Source: PALSA-1355 sp031400775 (GTDB taxonomy: Bacteria; Planctomycetota; Planctomycetia; Pirellulales; PALSA-1355). Taken from it: a stretch of DNA of 33,312 bases. The translations under genes and the position numbers were made by a program. Position 1 is the first letter of the stretch; each line of letters begins with the position of its first letter. The notes under the pieces are model-generated. The model was not told the origin of the DNA. It ran no database searches and saw only the letters and a program-made list of their open reading frames with translations. Where the stretch lies: assembly GCA_031400775.1 (NCBI GenBank), contig JANNQN010000385.1, positions 1-33,312 of the forward strand. The letters run 5' to 3'. This document shows positions 1-7,442 of this stretch, in pieces.

Positions 1-69
1 CGATCCTCACGGAGTCTGGTGTACCAAATCAACAACTACCGCGCCAGCCTAAACTACTCAAAGTGCGCG

Positions 70-306
70 CTAGCCCTGCCGCACGCCCGAGGCCGCCAGG
101 CGGTCGATATTCGGTGTTTCATAGTACGTGCTGCCGTAACAAGCCAAATCCGTGTAGCCCAAGTCGTCGGCCAGGACGAATACAATATTGGGGCGACGGG
201 GCGGCGCGGCCCTGGCCAATGCTGGGCAACCGAGCATGCCCGTTGCCAGTGCCATGAGTGCCACAAACGCCGGCAGAGCGCGGCGGATTTTATTTGTGCG
301 AGGCAT
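70..306 (-). pseudogene. Truncated sulfatase (N-terminal fragment with signal peptide)
   Basis: The ATG lies only 3 nt after the stop of the upstream aldose epimerase gene, so the two were probably co-transcribed. The 78-residue product has a basic N terminus, a hydrophobic stretch and an Ala-rich cleavage region typical of a Sec signal peptide. It then has the conserved sulfatase opening RPNIVFVLADDLGYTDLACY, where the DD pair binds the active-site Ca2+ in the family, followed by the PNIDRLAASGV segment. Translation then stops at a TAG. Known sulfatases run 450-600 residues and need the C/S-x-P-x-R motif about 30 residues further on, which is absent. The 69 nt left in the window show no sulfatase-like continuation in any frame. 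The gene looks truncated by deletion or rearrangement, although the remainder lies outside the window and a small indel cannot be excluded. Confidence 0.7.
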
Positions 307-309
307 GTT

Positions 310-1254
310 TCAATCCAAGCTGATGTCGATGCGGGTGCGGAACGATTTGCCCGGCGGCAACACGATCAGGTGCGGGTCGATACGCCGGGCCGCTAGAGTA
401 AAGGCGTCGGGAATGGTGGTATAGGGCTCGATGCACACGGCCTCGCGGTGCGGCGGATTGTAGACCACGCAGGCCGTGAACTGGTCGTCGAACGTCATCG
501 TCAGACGATGCTTGCTGTGCGGATCGTACACCGTGGCCGTGGCGCGGTGATTGTCGAATTTCACGTCGCCAAATACATGGTCCATTTTCATTGCGCTCGT
601 CGGCATGCCGCGCGAAAGTTCACCCACCAAGGGCGGAGTCGTTTTCGCTCCCGTGGGTAACAAGCCCTCGAGATCCCAGTTGGAACCGATCGGCACAGTG
701 ACGCGGCAGTCGGCGGCGCTTGTGCCTCCCAGCGGCACGCGAAAGTAGGGGTGCGTGCCGAATCCAAACGGCAACGGCTTGGTGTCGGGATTCTCGATTG
801 TGTACTCACTTACCAATTTGCCACCAGCGAGCCGATACTCGGCAGTGATGCGAAAATCGGCCGGCCAATTCTCGAGCAATGCCGGCTCGTCGACCGAGGC
901 CTGAAACTGACCGGTCACGCGATCGGTTCCTCGCGCCGTTACCCGCCAGGGCCGATCGATCACGAATCCGTGGATGGCATTTCCTAGCCCATCGCCGGCT
1001 TCGAGCGAATACGACTTGCCTTCGAAGTCGAAGGAGACGCCGCAGATGCGGCCCGCGAAGGGAAACATCAAGGGAACGCCGCTGCCCGAAGGTCGGCCGC
1101 CCCCCTCGGCGAAGTCGGGCACACTCCACAACACTTCCAGCGGAGCCGCGGTCGTCGGAGCCGCGAAGCTAAAGCAGTTAAAGCCGCGGGCCGGCAGAAT
1201 CTTCGCACTTGCGCCGGTCGCCGCTTCGGAAATCGCGATGGTTTCTTGAGTCAT
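310..1254 (-). CDS. Aldose 1-epimerase (galactose mutarotase family)
   Basis: This 314-residue protein matches the mutarotase fold that interconverts alpha and beta anomers of free hexoses. Family landmarks are visible in order: the first active-site histidine in NAIHGFV, the second histidine in FGTHPYFRVP, and the catalytic glutamate in VCIEPYTTIPDAF. Length is close to the usual 300-350. The open frame extends 22 codons further upstream to 1320, but the segment before MTQETIAI is Arg/Ser-rich and unlike the family, so I place the start at the ATG at 1254; no strong ribosome binding site helps decide. There is no signal peptide, so it is probably cytoplasmic. The truncated sulfatase starts directly after it, which suggests a former polysaccharide-use operon. 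It could act on a hexose-6-phosphate rather than a free sugar. Confidence 0.85.
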   Translation of the reverse strand: MTQETIAISEAATGASAKILPARGFNCFSFAAPTTAAPLEVLWSVPDFAEGGGRPSGSGVPLMFPFAGRICGVSFDFEGKSYSLEAGDGLGNAIHGFVIDRPWRVTARGTDRVTGQFQASVDEPALLENWPADFRITAEYRLAGGKLVSEYTIENPDTKPLPFGFGTHPYFRVPLGGTSAADCRVTVPIGSNWDLEGLLPTGAKTTPPLVGELSRGMPTSAMKMDHVFGDVKFDNHRATATVYDPHSKHRLTMTFDDQFTACVVYNPPHREAVCIEPYTTIPDAFTLAARRIDPHLIVLPPGKSFRTRIDISLD

Positions 1255-1364
1255 AAGATCGATGCGCTTGGTAAATCTGCTAGTAAGGCGAGGAGCAATG
1301 GACCGCCGACTTCGCTCCATTGGAACGCAACCAATGCAGGACGCAAGACCCTGAGCGAAAGCGT

Positions 1365-2390
1365 TCAGCGTGTGTTGGCTGTCAGCAGTGGCGTCGCAGG
1401 TTCGACAGCCCGTGCGAGTTCATTAGCCCGCCAGCGAGTGCCAACCATCAGTAGCACGATCATGGCCGCCATGGCCACCGAGCGGCGAACGTGGCCGGGC
1501 CGAGGATCGCCCTGCGCCACGGCAGCCAGCGTGTGCGCCAGAAACAGCACCAAGAGCAGCGAAACCCCAAACAGGCTGCTCGCCAGCAGGTCGCCTCCGA
1601 ACAACGACTCGCGCGCCGCTTCCGACATTTCGAGCGTGACCCACATCCCGACGGGAAGCTGCAACAGCGTTGCGATCAATGCCAGCCACGCGCCGCGCCG
1701 GATGAGCCCCTGGCGTGCGGCGAAAGCGTCCGATGGCAACTTGCTCCTTAGCGCCAGAGCCATCAATACCACTCCAGTCACCGCCAGCGACGACAGCCAT
1801 ACGTGGACCACGCGCGATGCGACCTCGCCGTCCGAGAGCAGTTGCCAATATCCGGCGCGATCCAGAGGCTCGTTCGCCATCGCGGTGCGCCTGCTGAGAA
1901 CTGAAATGATGACGAATAGCGCCGGGAAGTGCAGCAGCAGGTTGGACGAGGCGGCCAGGGCCAGCAGCCGATGCGCAAACCGCCACGCGCGCAGCCGATC
2001 CCAAAGCCCCACGTACGCGAGCATGCACGCCAGGTAGAAGAGCAATTCGGCCAGGCCGAACCACAGGCGGCTCGCGGGAATCATAGCCACGGCGCGAAAA
2101 TAGCCGCGATCGCCCGTAGCCCAGCGTATCGCCAGCAGAGTCCCGCCCAGCAAGACGCCACCGACAAGCGCCCCGGTGGCCAGTCGAGCCAGGTTGCGTG
2201 CGAGATTGTCTGACGCCAGGTCCGCGGCACGCGCGCCTCGCCACTCGAGCCAGATACACGCCAGCGGTCCCGCCATGGCCACGTCGACCAACAGCAGGTG
2301 CAGGGTCAGCAGCGCGACCAGGAGAAAATCCAGCACGTGAAGGTCTCGAGCGAAATCCCCTGATCCGCGCCGCGCCGGCCGGCGGGACAT
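1365..2390 (-). CDS. Eight-helix integral membrane protein of unknown function
   Basis: I do not recognise this 341-residue protein with certainty. About eight strongly hydrophobic segments are visible, at residues ~19-46, 69-88, 109-130, 139-165, 194-216 and three more towards the C terminus, joined by Arg-rich loops, so it is a polytopic inner-membrane protein. Several histidines lie inside or at the edge of predicted helices (H31, H140, H154, H196 and one in a late AHTLAA segment). Buried histidines of this kind are common in membrane haem-b proteins, so a cytochrome-like or quinol-oxidising role is possible, but that is inference only. The start is an ATG without a clear Shine-Dalgarno sequence. 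It is transcribed towards the aldose epimerase with a 110-nt gap. Confidence 0.7.
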   Translation of the reverse strand: MSRRPARRGSGDFARDLHVLDFLLVALLTLHLLLVDVAMAGPLACIWLEWRGARAADLASDNLARNLARLATGALVGGVLLGGTLLAIRWATGDRGYFRAVAMIPASRLWFGLAELLFYLACMLAYVGLWDRLRAWRFAHRLLALAASSNLLLHFPALFVIISVLSRRTAMANEPLDRAGYWQLLSDGEVASRVVHVWLSSLAVTGVVLMALALRSKLPSDAFAARQGLIRRGAWLALIATLLQLPVGMWVTLEMSEAARESLFGGDLLASSLFGVSLLLVLFLAHTLAAVAQGDPRPGHVRRSVAMAAMIVLLMVGTRWRANELARAVEPATPLLTANTR

Positions 2391-2423
2391 TAAACTGCCC
2401 GCCGTCGGCGTCCGCGGAAATAT

Positions 2424-2918
2424 CTAAACCTCGGTCAATTTGGCCAGGCTCTCGAGCGCCCGTTGCGCCACGGCGATGCCACCCAAACGCTGGGCCAGGG
2501 CCTTGGCGGCCATCAGATGATCGAGCGACACGGAGTACGTCGCGGCGACCTTCGCACGCCTGCCACCGACCGTCTTCCGCAGCGTGCTAACTTGCGCGGA
2601 AGTGACCTTGATACCGCGAGCGGCCAGCGCCGCGACCACGTCGCGCGAGCGAGCCTTGGCGCCCATCTCGCCGAACACGCCGCGAATCGCATCGGCCTTG
2701 GTTCCGCCCGAGCCGTTCGACCCGCGCGCGCGGGCCTTCTTGGCGGTGGGTTTGCGACCATACTTAATCTTGTTGATTAGCGCGTCCGACGCCTTGACGC
2801 CGCGCTCTTGCAAGGCGGTGCGAACGTCCTTCACGGTCGCCTTGGGTTGGGACTTCAAGATCTCTCGAATCACATCACTCTTGCGCGGCGCGGCGGCCGG
2901 CGTTTTCTTTTTTGCCAA
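2424..2918 (-). CDS. Basic protein with two tandem helical repeats, likely nucleic-acid binding
   Basis: The product begins with a Lys/Ala-rich tail (KKKTPAAAPRK) and contains two copies of a ~42-residue unit. Unit 1 starts at KSDVIREILKSQPKATVKDV and unit 2 at KADAIRGVFGEMGAKARSRD. Both follow the pattern K-x-D-x-I-R...V-x-x-A-L-x-x-R-G-(I/V)-K-(A/V)-(S/T)...I/V. A basic linker (KKARARG) separates them and a ~40-residue helical region follows. The repeat resembles a small helix-turn-helix-like fold, so a chromatin or regulator role is plausible but unproven. The start is chosen as the TTG at 2916-2918, because GGAGAG lies 7 nt upstream of it. An in-frame TTG at 2931-2933 overlaps that binding site and is less likely. 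The call gives a 164-residue protein. Confidence 0.72.
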   Translation of the reverse strand: MAKKKTPAAAPRKSDVIREILKSQPKATVKDVRTALQERGVKASDALINKIKYGRKPTAKKARARGSNGSGGTKADAIRGVFGEMGAKARSRDVVAALAARGIKVTSAQVSTLRKTVGGRRAKVAATYSVSLDHLMAAKALAQRLGGIAVAQRALESLAKLTEV

Positions 2919-3464
2919 CGTCGTTCTCTCCAAAAAAGCAAAGTCTTAAACAACACTCACCACAAAACACTTATTAGCCGACGACCAACACCTTCGACTG
3001 AGAAATAGACTCATTCAACTCCGAGGACGTCGCGGGCGATTGAGACAGTCCTCGACAGTATTGTCCGCAGTCTCGTACAAGAGCATACGCTTTCCGCGTC
3101 ATTTGTTAAAGCATGCACCGATGTATATTTTCGATTGTTGTGTTTGCAACAGCTTTCGATCGACGCACAGTGTCGCGATACGCTTCCCTGCTAGTGGGTG
3201 GGGCCGTTTCAGCTACCTCGGAGAAGAATTGGGGAATTAGTAACCTGACAGAGAAGTAAGTCGCGGAACCGCGCAGCCTCGCGCGGGAGTTCCCGCTGCG
3301 TGCAACGTCGACTTGGAGCGAACGGTAGTGAACTGCAAAATACCGTCACAAGTACAGCGCGCCGGGCATGCACCGTAAATTGCCGGGAATTTGCCGATTG
3401 ACGCCCAGGCGATCTCCGGCTTGGAGGCCGGATGCTTCTAAGATAGACTTTCTTGAACGAGTTC
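2919..3464. other. Intergenic region without a supported gene
   Basis: About 545 bp separate the divergent repeat protein from the tRNA. Short open frames exist (for example 3040-3240 plus), but they have no ribosome binding site, no recognisable motif and no typical codon bias. The first ~300 bp are less GC-rich than the surroundings. A small stem (TCCGGC / GCCGGA) lies near 3414-3432, and a TAAGAT box at 3439-3444 could be the -10 element of the tRNA promoter, but no convincing -35 partner was found. Confidence 0.5.
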
Positions 3465-3540
<76 letters not shown>

Positions 3541-3710
3541 TAAATGGCCCCGGTACAAGCTCCGCACTGATGGGTTGTGGGAATTCGAGAACTTGCCGGC
3601 CACGAAGTCCCAATTCGCCCATTTGGACGCAATCCATCAGAACGTGGCGATAATATCTTGTATCGCTAGGAGCTATCCGCTCGGCGCTCTCGTCTTCGAG
3701 CTATTGTCAA

Positions 3711-3803
3711 ATGTTGTGGTGGAGGAGGCGCAAGTAGCTCTCTGCCCTTTTGCTCTTTTACCCTTTTTCTTTCTTGCGCCGGAGGCGCTAGCCTCCGGCG
3801 CGC
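3711..3803 (+). repeat. Copy 1 of a dispersed repeat: PEP-CTERM-like gene tail, pyrimidine tract and GC hairpin
   Basis: The segment starts with a short frame reading LWWRRRK followed by TAG at 3735-3737, which looks like the extreme end of a PEP-CTERM anchor gene. A pyrimidine-rich tract follows (TGCTCTTTTACCCTTTTTC and neighbours). It is followed by a near-perfect GC hairpin, GCGCCGGAGGC/GCCTCCGGCGC, around 3776-3801. The same arrangement occurs in the opposite orientation at 27451-27525, where it directly follows the stop of an FGE-like PEP-CTERM gene. In both places an Avd-like coding fragment comes next. The element therefore looks like the conserved intergenic part of a DGR-type cassette. 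The hairpin could act as a terminator or processing site. Confidence 0.7.
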
Positions 3804-3804
3804 G

Positions 3805-3999
3805 ATGGGATTTTTTGAAATCGCACGCATTCCGCCGGAAGCGGCCAAGCAGCCGCCGACCGTGCTGGTGAAGTGGTACGATTGGCTCTGGTGGCTGCTG
3901 GACCGCGTCGACAGCTTTCCGAAGAACCAGCGATTCATCTTCGGGACTCGGTTGTCGGATCGCGCGATCGGCGTGCGAACTGAGCCGAGTGCGGCGTAG
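3805..3999 (+). pseudogene. Truncated Avd-like accessory protein of a diversity-generating retroelement
   Basis: The 64-residue ORF starts just after the GC hairpin. It contains LVKWYDWLWWLLDRVDSFPK followed by NQRFIFGTRLSDRAIGV, which fits the first helices of Avd / S23-like four-helix-bundle proteins (pattern YD-x-L-x-W-L-L...FP-K...RF-x-x-G-x-R-L). Avd is the basic accessory factor that partners the reverse transcriptase of diversity-generating retroelements. Normal members are about 110-130 residues. This one diverges after ~50 residues into RTEPSAA and stops, so helices 2-4 are missing. No reverse transcriptase or template repeat follows. A 28-bp block inside it (3861-3888) recurs with 26 identities at 27276-27303 on the other strand. 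The family call rests on pattern recognition only. Confidence 0.55.
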
Positions 4000-4140
4000 C
4001 TGGCACACGTTGTCCTTCACGCACTTCTCGCCACTCGTAGCTTACACGGACCTGCACATCCGTTAGCTGCGGTAAGCAAAGCCCCATCCTACCTCCCGTA
4101 CCGCACTTCGCGAACGCAATGCGGCCACTACGATTGAAGT

Positions 4141-4398
4141 ATGGCCGATCTCACAACGCTGGCCGGCATTGAGGCCGAGCTCACTAACACTGCGGACTAC
4201 GACGTTGCAATCGACATTTCCAAGTCGAAGCGTCGGGTAGCGGCGCTGCGTCGCAAGCTCGATTTTCCTCAATCGACCGGACGCGGGGAACAGAACATTG
4301 CGTTCGCCATGCAGGCGATCGAGAACCAGTTGCAGCAGGCGCTGGCCTTCGTCGCGGCGAACGCGTCGCAAGCGCTCTTGCGAGAATTATCGCCATGA
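4141..4398 (+). CDS. Small hypothetical protein, possibly phage-derived
   Basis: The 85-residue product is helical and begins MADLTTLAGIEAELTNTADYD, followed by SKRRVAALRRKLDFPQ and a C-terminal helical, Gln/Ala-rich segment. The amphipathic composition and sensible codon use favour a real gene over chance. The overall look recalls small head-tail or virion-assembly proteins and uncharacterised planctomycete ORFs, but I cannot name a family. No strong ribosome binding site precedes the ATG. It stands alone, convergent with the TolC-like gene that ends 50 nt downstream, and no other phage genes are visible nearby. Confidence 0.45.
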   Translation: MADLTTLAGIEAELTNTADYDVAIDISKSKRRVAALRRKLDFPQSTGRGEQNIAFAMQAIENQLQQALAFVAANASQALLRELSP

Positions 4399-4448
4399 AG
4401 CGATAAGTGCAAAAGAACGGTCAGCCGAGCTTACGGATTTGCAAGGAA

Positions 4449-5996
4449 CTACGGAAAGCGTTCGCTCTGCAATAAGCCGGCAACCTCCGCGGCAGCCGAC
4501 CACTGCGCCGACTGCGCGCTGAGATAGTCGAGATTCGCGTCGAGAAGCGCGCGCTGAGAATTGAGATAGTGCAAGAATTCGATCTGCCCTTGGCGGTAGA
4601 GCTGCTCGGAAATATTTTGCAGCTCGATGGCGCTGGGCAGCACGATGCGCTCGAAGCGCTCGACCAACTGCCGCGCGGTAATGTAACGGCCCAGGGCCTC
4701 GGCCGAAGCGTTCGCCAGTTCCATTTCCACGCGATTCAATTGCGCCACCGCCGCGCTGACATTCGATTGTGCTGCGCGAATATTGCCCTGATTGCGATTC
4801 CACAGCGGAACGATCATCTGTACCTGGTACAAACCCTGATTTTCCGGGGCCATGGCGCCGGGCCCTTGGTTTTGATATCCGCCCATCATATTCACGTTCG
4901 GAAATGGCTCGACGACGGCCCGCCGCAGCACGAACTGCGTTCTCGAAATCTCCACCTCCGCGCTCTGCGCGTTGGCGTTGCGAGCGATGACGCCCTGTTG
5001 CAGCGCGACAAGATCGTAATCCGGCAGCGGATGCCGAAGATCGCCCTCGACGCGCGCGATCGACATGTCCATCAGACCCACGGCCGCGGCGAGCTGGCGC
5101 TTGGTCGTGGCCGCCAAGGTATACGCGTTCCTGAGCTCCGCATCGGCGCGGGAGAATTCGATTTGCAGCAACAGAACGTCGCCGCGCGTGCCGGCTTCGG
5201 CCTTGAGCAGCCTCTCGCTGATATCGAGCGATGTCCGCGCGATGGTAACCATGCTATTCAGCACCGTAACTTTTCGCTCGGCCACCAAGGCAATGTAGAA
5301 GCGCTGGCGGACCACGGTCAGGACGTCGAAGCGCGCGCGCACAGCAGCCAGCTCGGCCTCGCAAGCCATGCGGCCGGCCGCAGCCGTATCCAATCCGATC
5401 TTGTTCCTGGTCACTACATCTTGAATCACGTAGGCGTTGTACTGCGACTGGTTGCCGGCTAACTGCGGAGACGCAGTGCCGAATATCGGATTCGGGTACA
5501 AGCTGGCCTGTAGCGCGCGGGCGCGCGCCGCCGCGGCTTGGTTTACGGCCTCGCGGATCTGTGGGCTGTTGGCCAGGGCGATCGCGGTCAATTCGTCGAG
5601 AGAAGTCGCCGGCGGTAAGTCGCCAGTGCCGGGGGGGATCGGCTCGGAAGGTTGAGTCACGCGCGTCAAGTATTGCGGCTGTGTCGCGGCCGAGACCTGC
5701 ACGCCTTCAAACCGCCGACGGCTGGTTGGCGCCGCCTTCTTGGTGTCGGGCAGCCGTACGAGGGCCGATGTCGGCTTCATTTCGGGCGCCCCAGCGGTAG
5801 TCCCTCCAGCCCTGGGAGCGGCGGCCAGCGACGCACGGCAAGCCAAAGCGCAGACGACAACGGACCCGGCGAGTGTGCCACGAAATACGGCATCAAACAC
5901 CCGGCTCCCGGAGTGCGGGCGCAATCGACGAGTTATAGCAAACACGGGCGGGTCTTCTATGGAGGGAGCTGGCGAAGGGTTCGCGGCGGAGGGCAC
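4449..5996 (-). CDS. TolC-family outer-membrane efflux protein
   Basis: The 515-residue product has the layout of the outer-membrane channel of tripartite efflux pumps. After a long N-terminal leader and a Pro-rich linker there is TSLDELTAIALANSPQIREA, the classic opening of the first TolC repeat. YPNPIFGTASPQLAG and long heptad-rich helices follow. A second repeat begins around VALQQGVIARNANAQSAEVE, with FPNVNMMGGYQNQG and MIVPLWNRNQGNIRAAQ, the signature of CusC/CzcC-type proteins. It should sit as a trimer in the outer membrane and export metals or small molecules with an RND pump and periplasmic adaptor, none of which are in the window. The start is uncertain. The GTG at 5996 is the longest option and leaves ~35 residues ahead of the hydrophobic signal-like segment; an in-frame GTG further in (PPVFAITRRL) is an alternative. 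Confidence 0.88.
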   Translation of the reverse strand: MPSAANPSPAPSIEDPPVFAITRRLRPHSGSRVFDAVFRGTLAGSVVVCALACRASLAAAPRAGGTTAGAPEMKPTSALVRLPDTKKAAPTSRRRFEGVQVSAATQPQYLTRVTQPSEPIPPGTGDLPPATSLDELTAIALANSPQIREAVNQAAAARARALQASLYPNPIFGTASPQLAGNQSQYNAYVIQDVVTRNKIGLDTAAAGRMACEAELAAVRARFDVLTVVRQRFYIALVAERKVTVLNSMVTIARTSLDISERLLKAEAGTRGDVLLLQIEFSRADAELRNAYTLAATTKRQLAAAVGLMDMSIARVEGDLRHPLPDYDLVALQQGVIARNANAQSAEVEISRTQFVLRRAVVEPFPNVNMMGGYQNQGPGAMAPENQGLYQVQMIVPLWNRNQGNIRAAQSNVSAAVAQLNRVEMELANASAEALGRYITARQLVERFERIVLPSAIELQNISEQLYRQGQIEFLHYLNSQRALLDANLDYLSAQSAQWSAAAEVAGLLQSERFP

Positions 5997-6227
5997 ACCC
6001 TAAGATGGGGGGAAAACGACAGTTCACCAATCGCAGAATCGCTACGCTCGTTGGCATCGGACTGGCCGGCGTCTTAGTAAGAATCGTTAGAACACGCACA
6101 TTCGGTGAATGTATCGCGGCAATACATCACCGAACGCCCAGACTACGCCGTTTACCAAAGCTTGGAGGCACGCAGCCGGAATGCCGAGAGCGCGAAGCCG
6201 GCTCTATCACTCGCCCCCGGCGCCGCG

Positions 6228-6233
6228 TATGGT
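6228..6233 (+). promoter_or_regulatory. Candidate -10 element for rnpB
   Basis: TATGGT lies 7 nt before the first paired base of the RNase P RNA P1 helix, which is the right distance for transcription starting at about 6240. The -35 region (around 6205-6210) is poor, so this is only a weak prediction. Confidence 0.3.
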
Positions 6234-6240
6234 AAAGAGA

Positions 6241-6665
6241 GATTCGGAGCGGACTGAGCGGCCGCTGAGTGATCGCGCGCTTGCGTGTGATCGACTTGGA
6301 GGAAAGTCCGGGCTCCACAGGACATGGTGGTGGGTAACGCCCACCGGCCGCGAGGCCCGGGAAAGTGCAACAGAAAGCAGACCGCCCCGGAGGGCTTGCC
6401 CCTCCGGCGGTAAGGGTGAAACGGCGAGGTAAGAGCTCACCAGCAGCCTGGGTGACCAGACTGGCTAGGCAAACCCCACCAGGAGTAAGGCCAAACAGAA
6501 AGGACAGGGGGCAACCCCGGACGGACTGGTTCCGGTCCGTTAGTCACTTTCGGGTAGGCCGCTTGAGCGACTGAGCGATCAGTTCCCCAGAGAAATGGCC
6601 GCTCCCCCGCGACAGCCTGGCTGCCGCGGGGGTACAGAACCCGGCTTACAGGTCCGCTCCGAATC
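6241..6665 (+). ncRNA. rnpB: RNase P RNA, bacterial type A
   Basis: This is the catalytic RNA that matures tRNA 5' ends. The diagnostic blocks are in order: GAGGAAAGTCCGGGCTCC near 6298, ACAGAAA near 6369, GGTAAGGGTGAAACGG near 6410 with GGTAAGAGCTCACC after it, and GAAATGGCCGCT near 6592. The 3' end reads ACAGAACCCGGCTTACAGG followed by TCCGCTCC. The ends pair perfectly: GATTCGGAGCGGAC at 6241-6254 is the reverse complement of 6652-6665, forming the P1 helix and fixing the boundaries to within a few bases. At ~425 nt it is a typical size for type A. It lies between divergent protein genes and is transcribed alone. Confidence 0.96.
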
Positions 6666-6693
6666 TCTTTTTGAACTCAACCGCCGTGTTAAT

Positions 6694-7101
6694 TTAGGCA
6701 GACTGCTTCTCAGCCATGCCTGCTTCGGCTGGCACCAGCTCGTCGTCGACGACTTGCAGCAGCTTGGAGATGCACAGCTTATTCATGCTGGTATGGCGGT
6801 CATGAGCTTCAGCCCGGAGCGACTCGTGCAGGCTCTTTGGCAGCCGCACCGTGATGACGCGCGTCGGCTCGCGCGGTCCGCCGGGCAAGTCCGCATCGTT
6901 CTCGCGGAGCTTTGCTAGCATCTGCTGGATCTTTTGATACTCGGGGGTTTGCTCGAAATGGCTGAGCGCCTCGGGAGAAGCATGAACTTGGCGCACGATT
7001 CCATCCACGCCTAACACTTCGCGAAAGAAGGTAACCCAACTGGGCCGCTGACGGAAAATCTCGTCGGCTACGCGAAAGACATCTTGTCGTTGCTCGTTCA
7101 T
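6694..7101 (-). CDS. HicB/Arc-like ribbon-helix-helix protein
   Basis: The 135-residue product ends with TRVITVRLPKSLHESLRAEA followed by HDRHTSMNKLCISKLL. This is the ribbon-helix-helix DNA-binding pattern (beta strand with alternating residues, then two helices) found at the end of HicB-type antitoxins. The N-terminal ~65 residues (VFRVADEIFRQRPSWVTFFREVLG) form a helical domain common in planctomycete homologues. The ATG at 7101 has GGAGAG 5 nt upstream, giving good start support. No HicA-like toxin (~60-80 residues with a catalytic His) adjoins it, so it is more likely a free-standing regulator, or autoregulatory, than half of a toxin pair. It converges on the rnpB 3' end. Confidence 0.75.
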   Translation of the reverse strand: MNEQRQDVFRVADEIFRQRPSWVTFFREVLGVDGIVRQVHASPEALSHFEQTPEYQKIQQMLAKLRENDADLPGGPREPTRVITVRLPKSLHESLRAEAHDRHTSMNKLCISKLLQVVDDELVPAEAGMAEKQSA

Positions 7102-7383
7102 ACTGGCTCTCCTGCAAACGGGTGTGCAAATAGTCCGAGACCCAAGTTGGCCTCATTGCACGAATCGTACAGGGCGATCAAGACCAGCACGGATGTCATT
7201 GCTTTGATAGCACTTACGACACTTGACCAGCACTGCTCAGGTTTTGGGCGGCCCTGCATTCCGTTTAGGCACGGTCGATATGCACAAAAAACAGGCAACC
7301 GCGTTTTTCCCACTCACCAAGTGTCCAGTGCAAGCACTTGAAAAAAACTTGAAGAAATCCGCGCCACGCTAGCAGAAAGCGCA
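7102..7383. other. Intergenic region without a supported gene
   Basis: This ~280-bp stretch precedes the ribbon-helix-helix gene and probably holds its promoter. It is AT-richer than the coding regions. Open frames on both strands (around 7084-7341) have no binding sites or recognisable motifs. I see no clear operator palindrome. Confidence 0.45.
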
Positions 7384-7418
7384 AGAAAAAGGATCGGCCC
7401 AGCGTCCTGGGTCGATCC
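7384..7418 (-). terminator. Rho-independent terminator of the sugar isomerase-like gene
   Basis: On the minus strand, GGATCGACCCAG, loop GACG and CTGGGCCGATCC form a 12-bp stem with one G-U pair, followed at once by TTTTTC. It starts 25 nt after the stop codon of the gene ending at 7443. Confidence 0.85.
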
Positions 7419-7442
7419 GGTTATATGCATCAATTGAGAATT

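Noticed and set aside
4569..5462. Long plus-strand ORF (297 residues) opposite the TolC-like gene
   Set aside because: It mirrors the coding strand's third-position bias. The product is His/Gln/Arg-rich with no motif, and the minus-strand frame is a clear TolC homologue.
6694..7101. HicA-HicB toxin-antitoxin pair
   Set aside because: Only the HicB-like ribbon-helix-helix protein is present; the flanks contain rnpB and non-coding DNA, with no HicA toxin.
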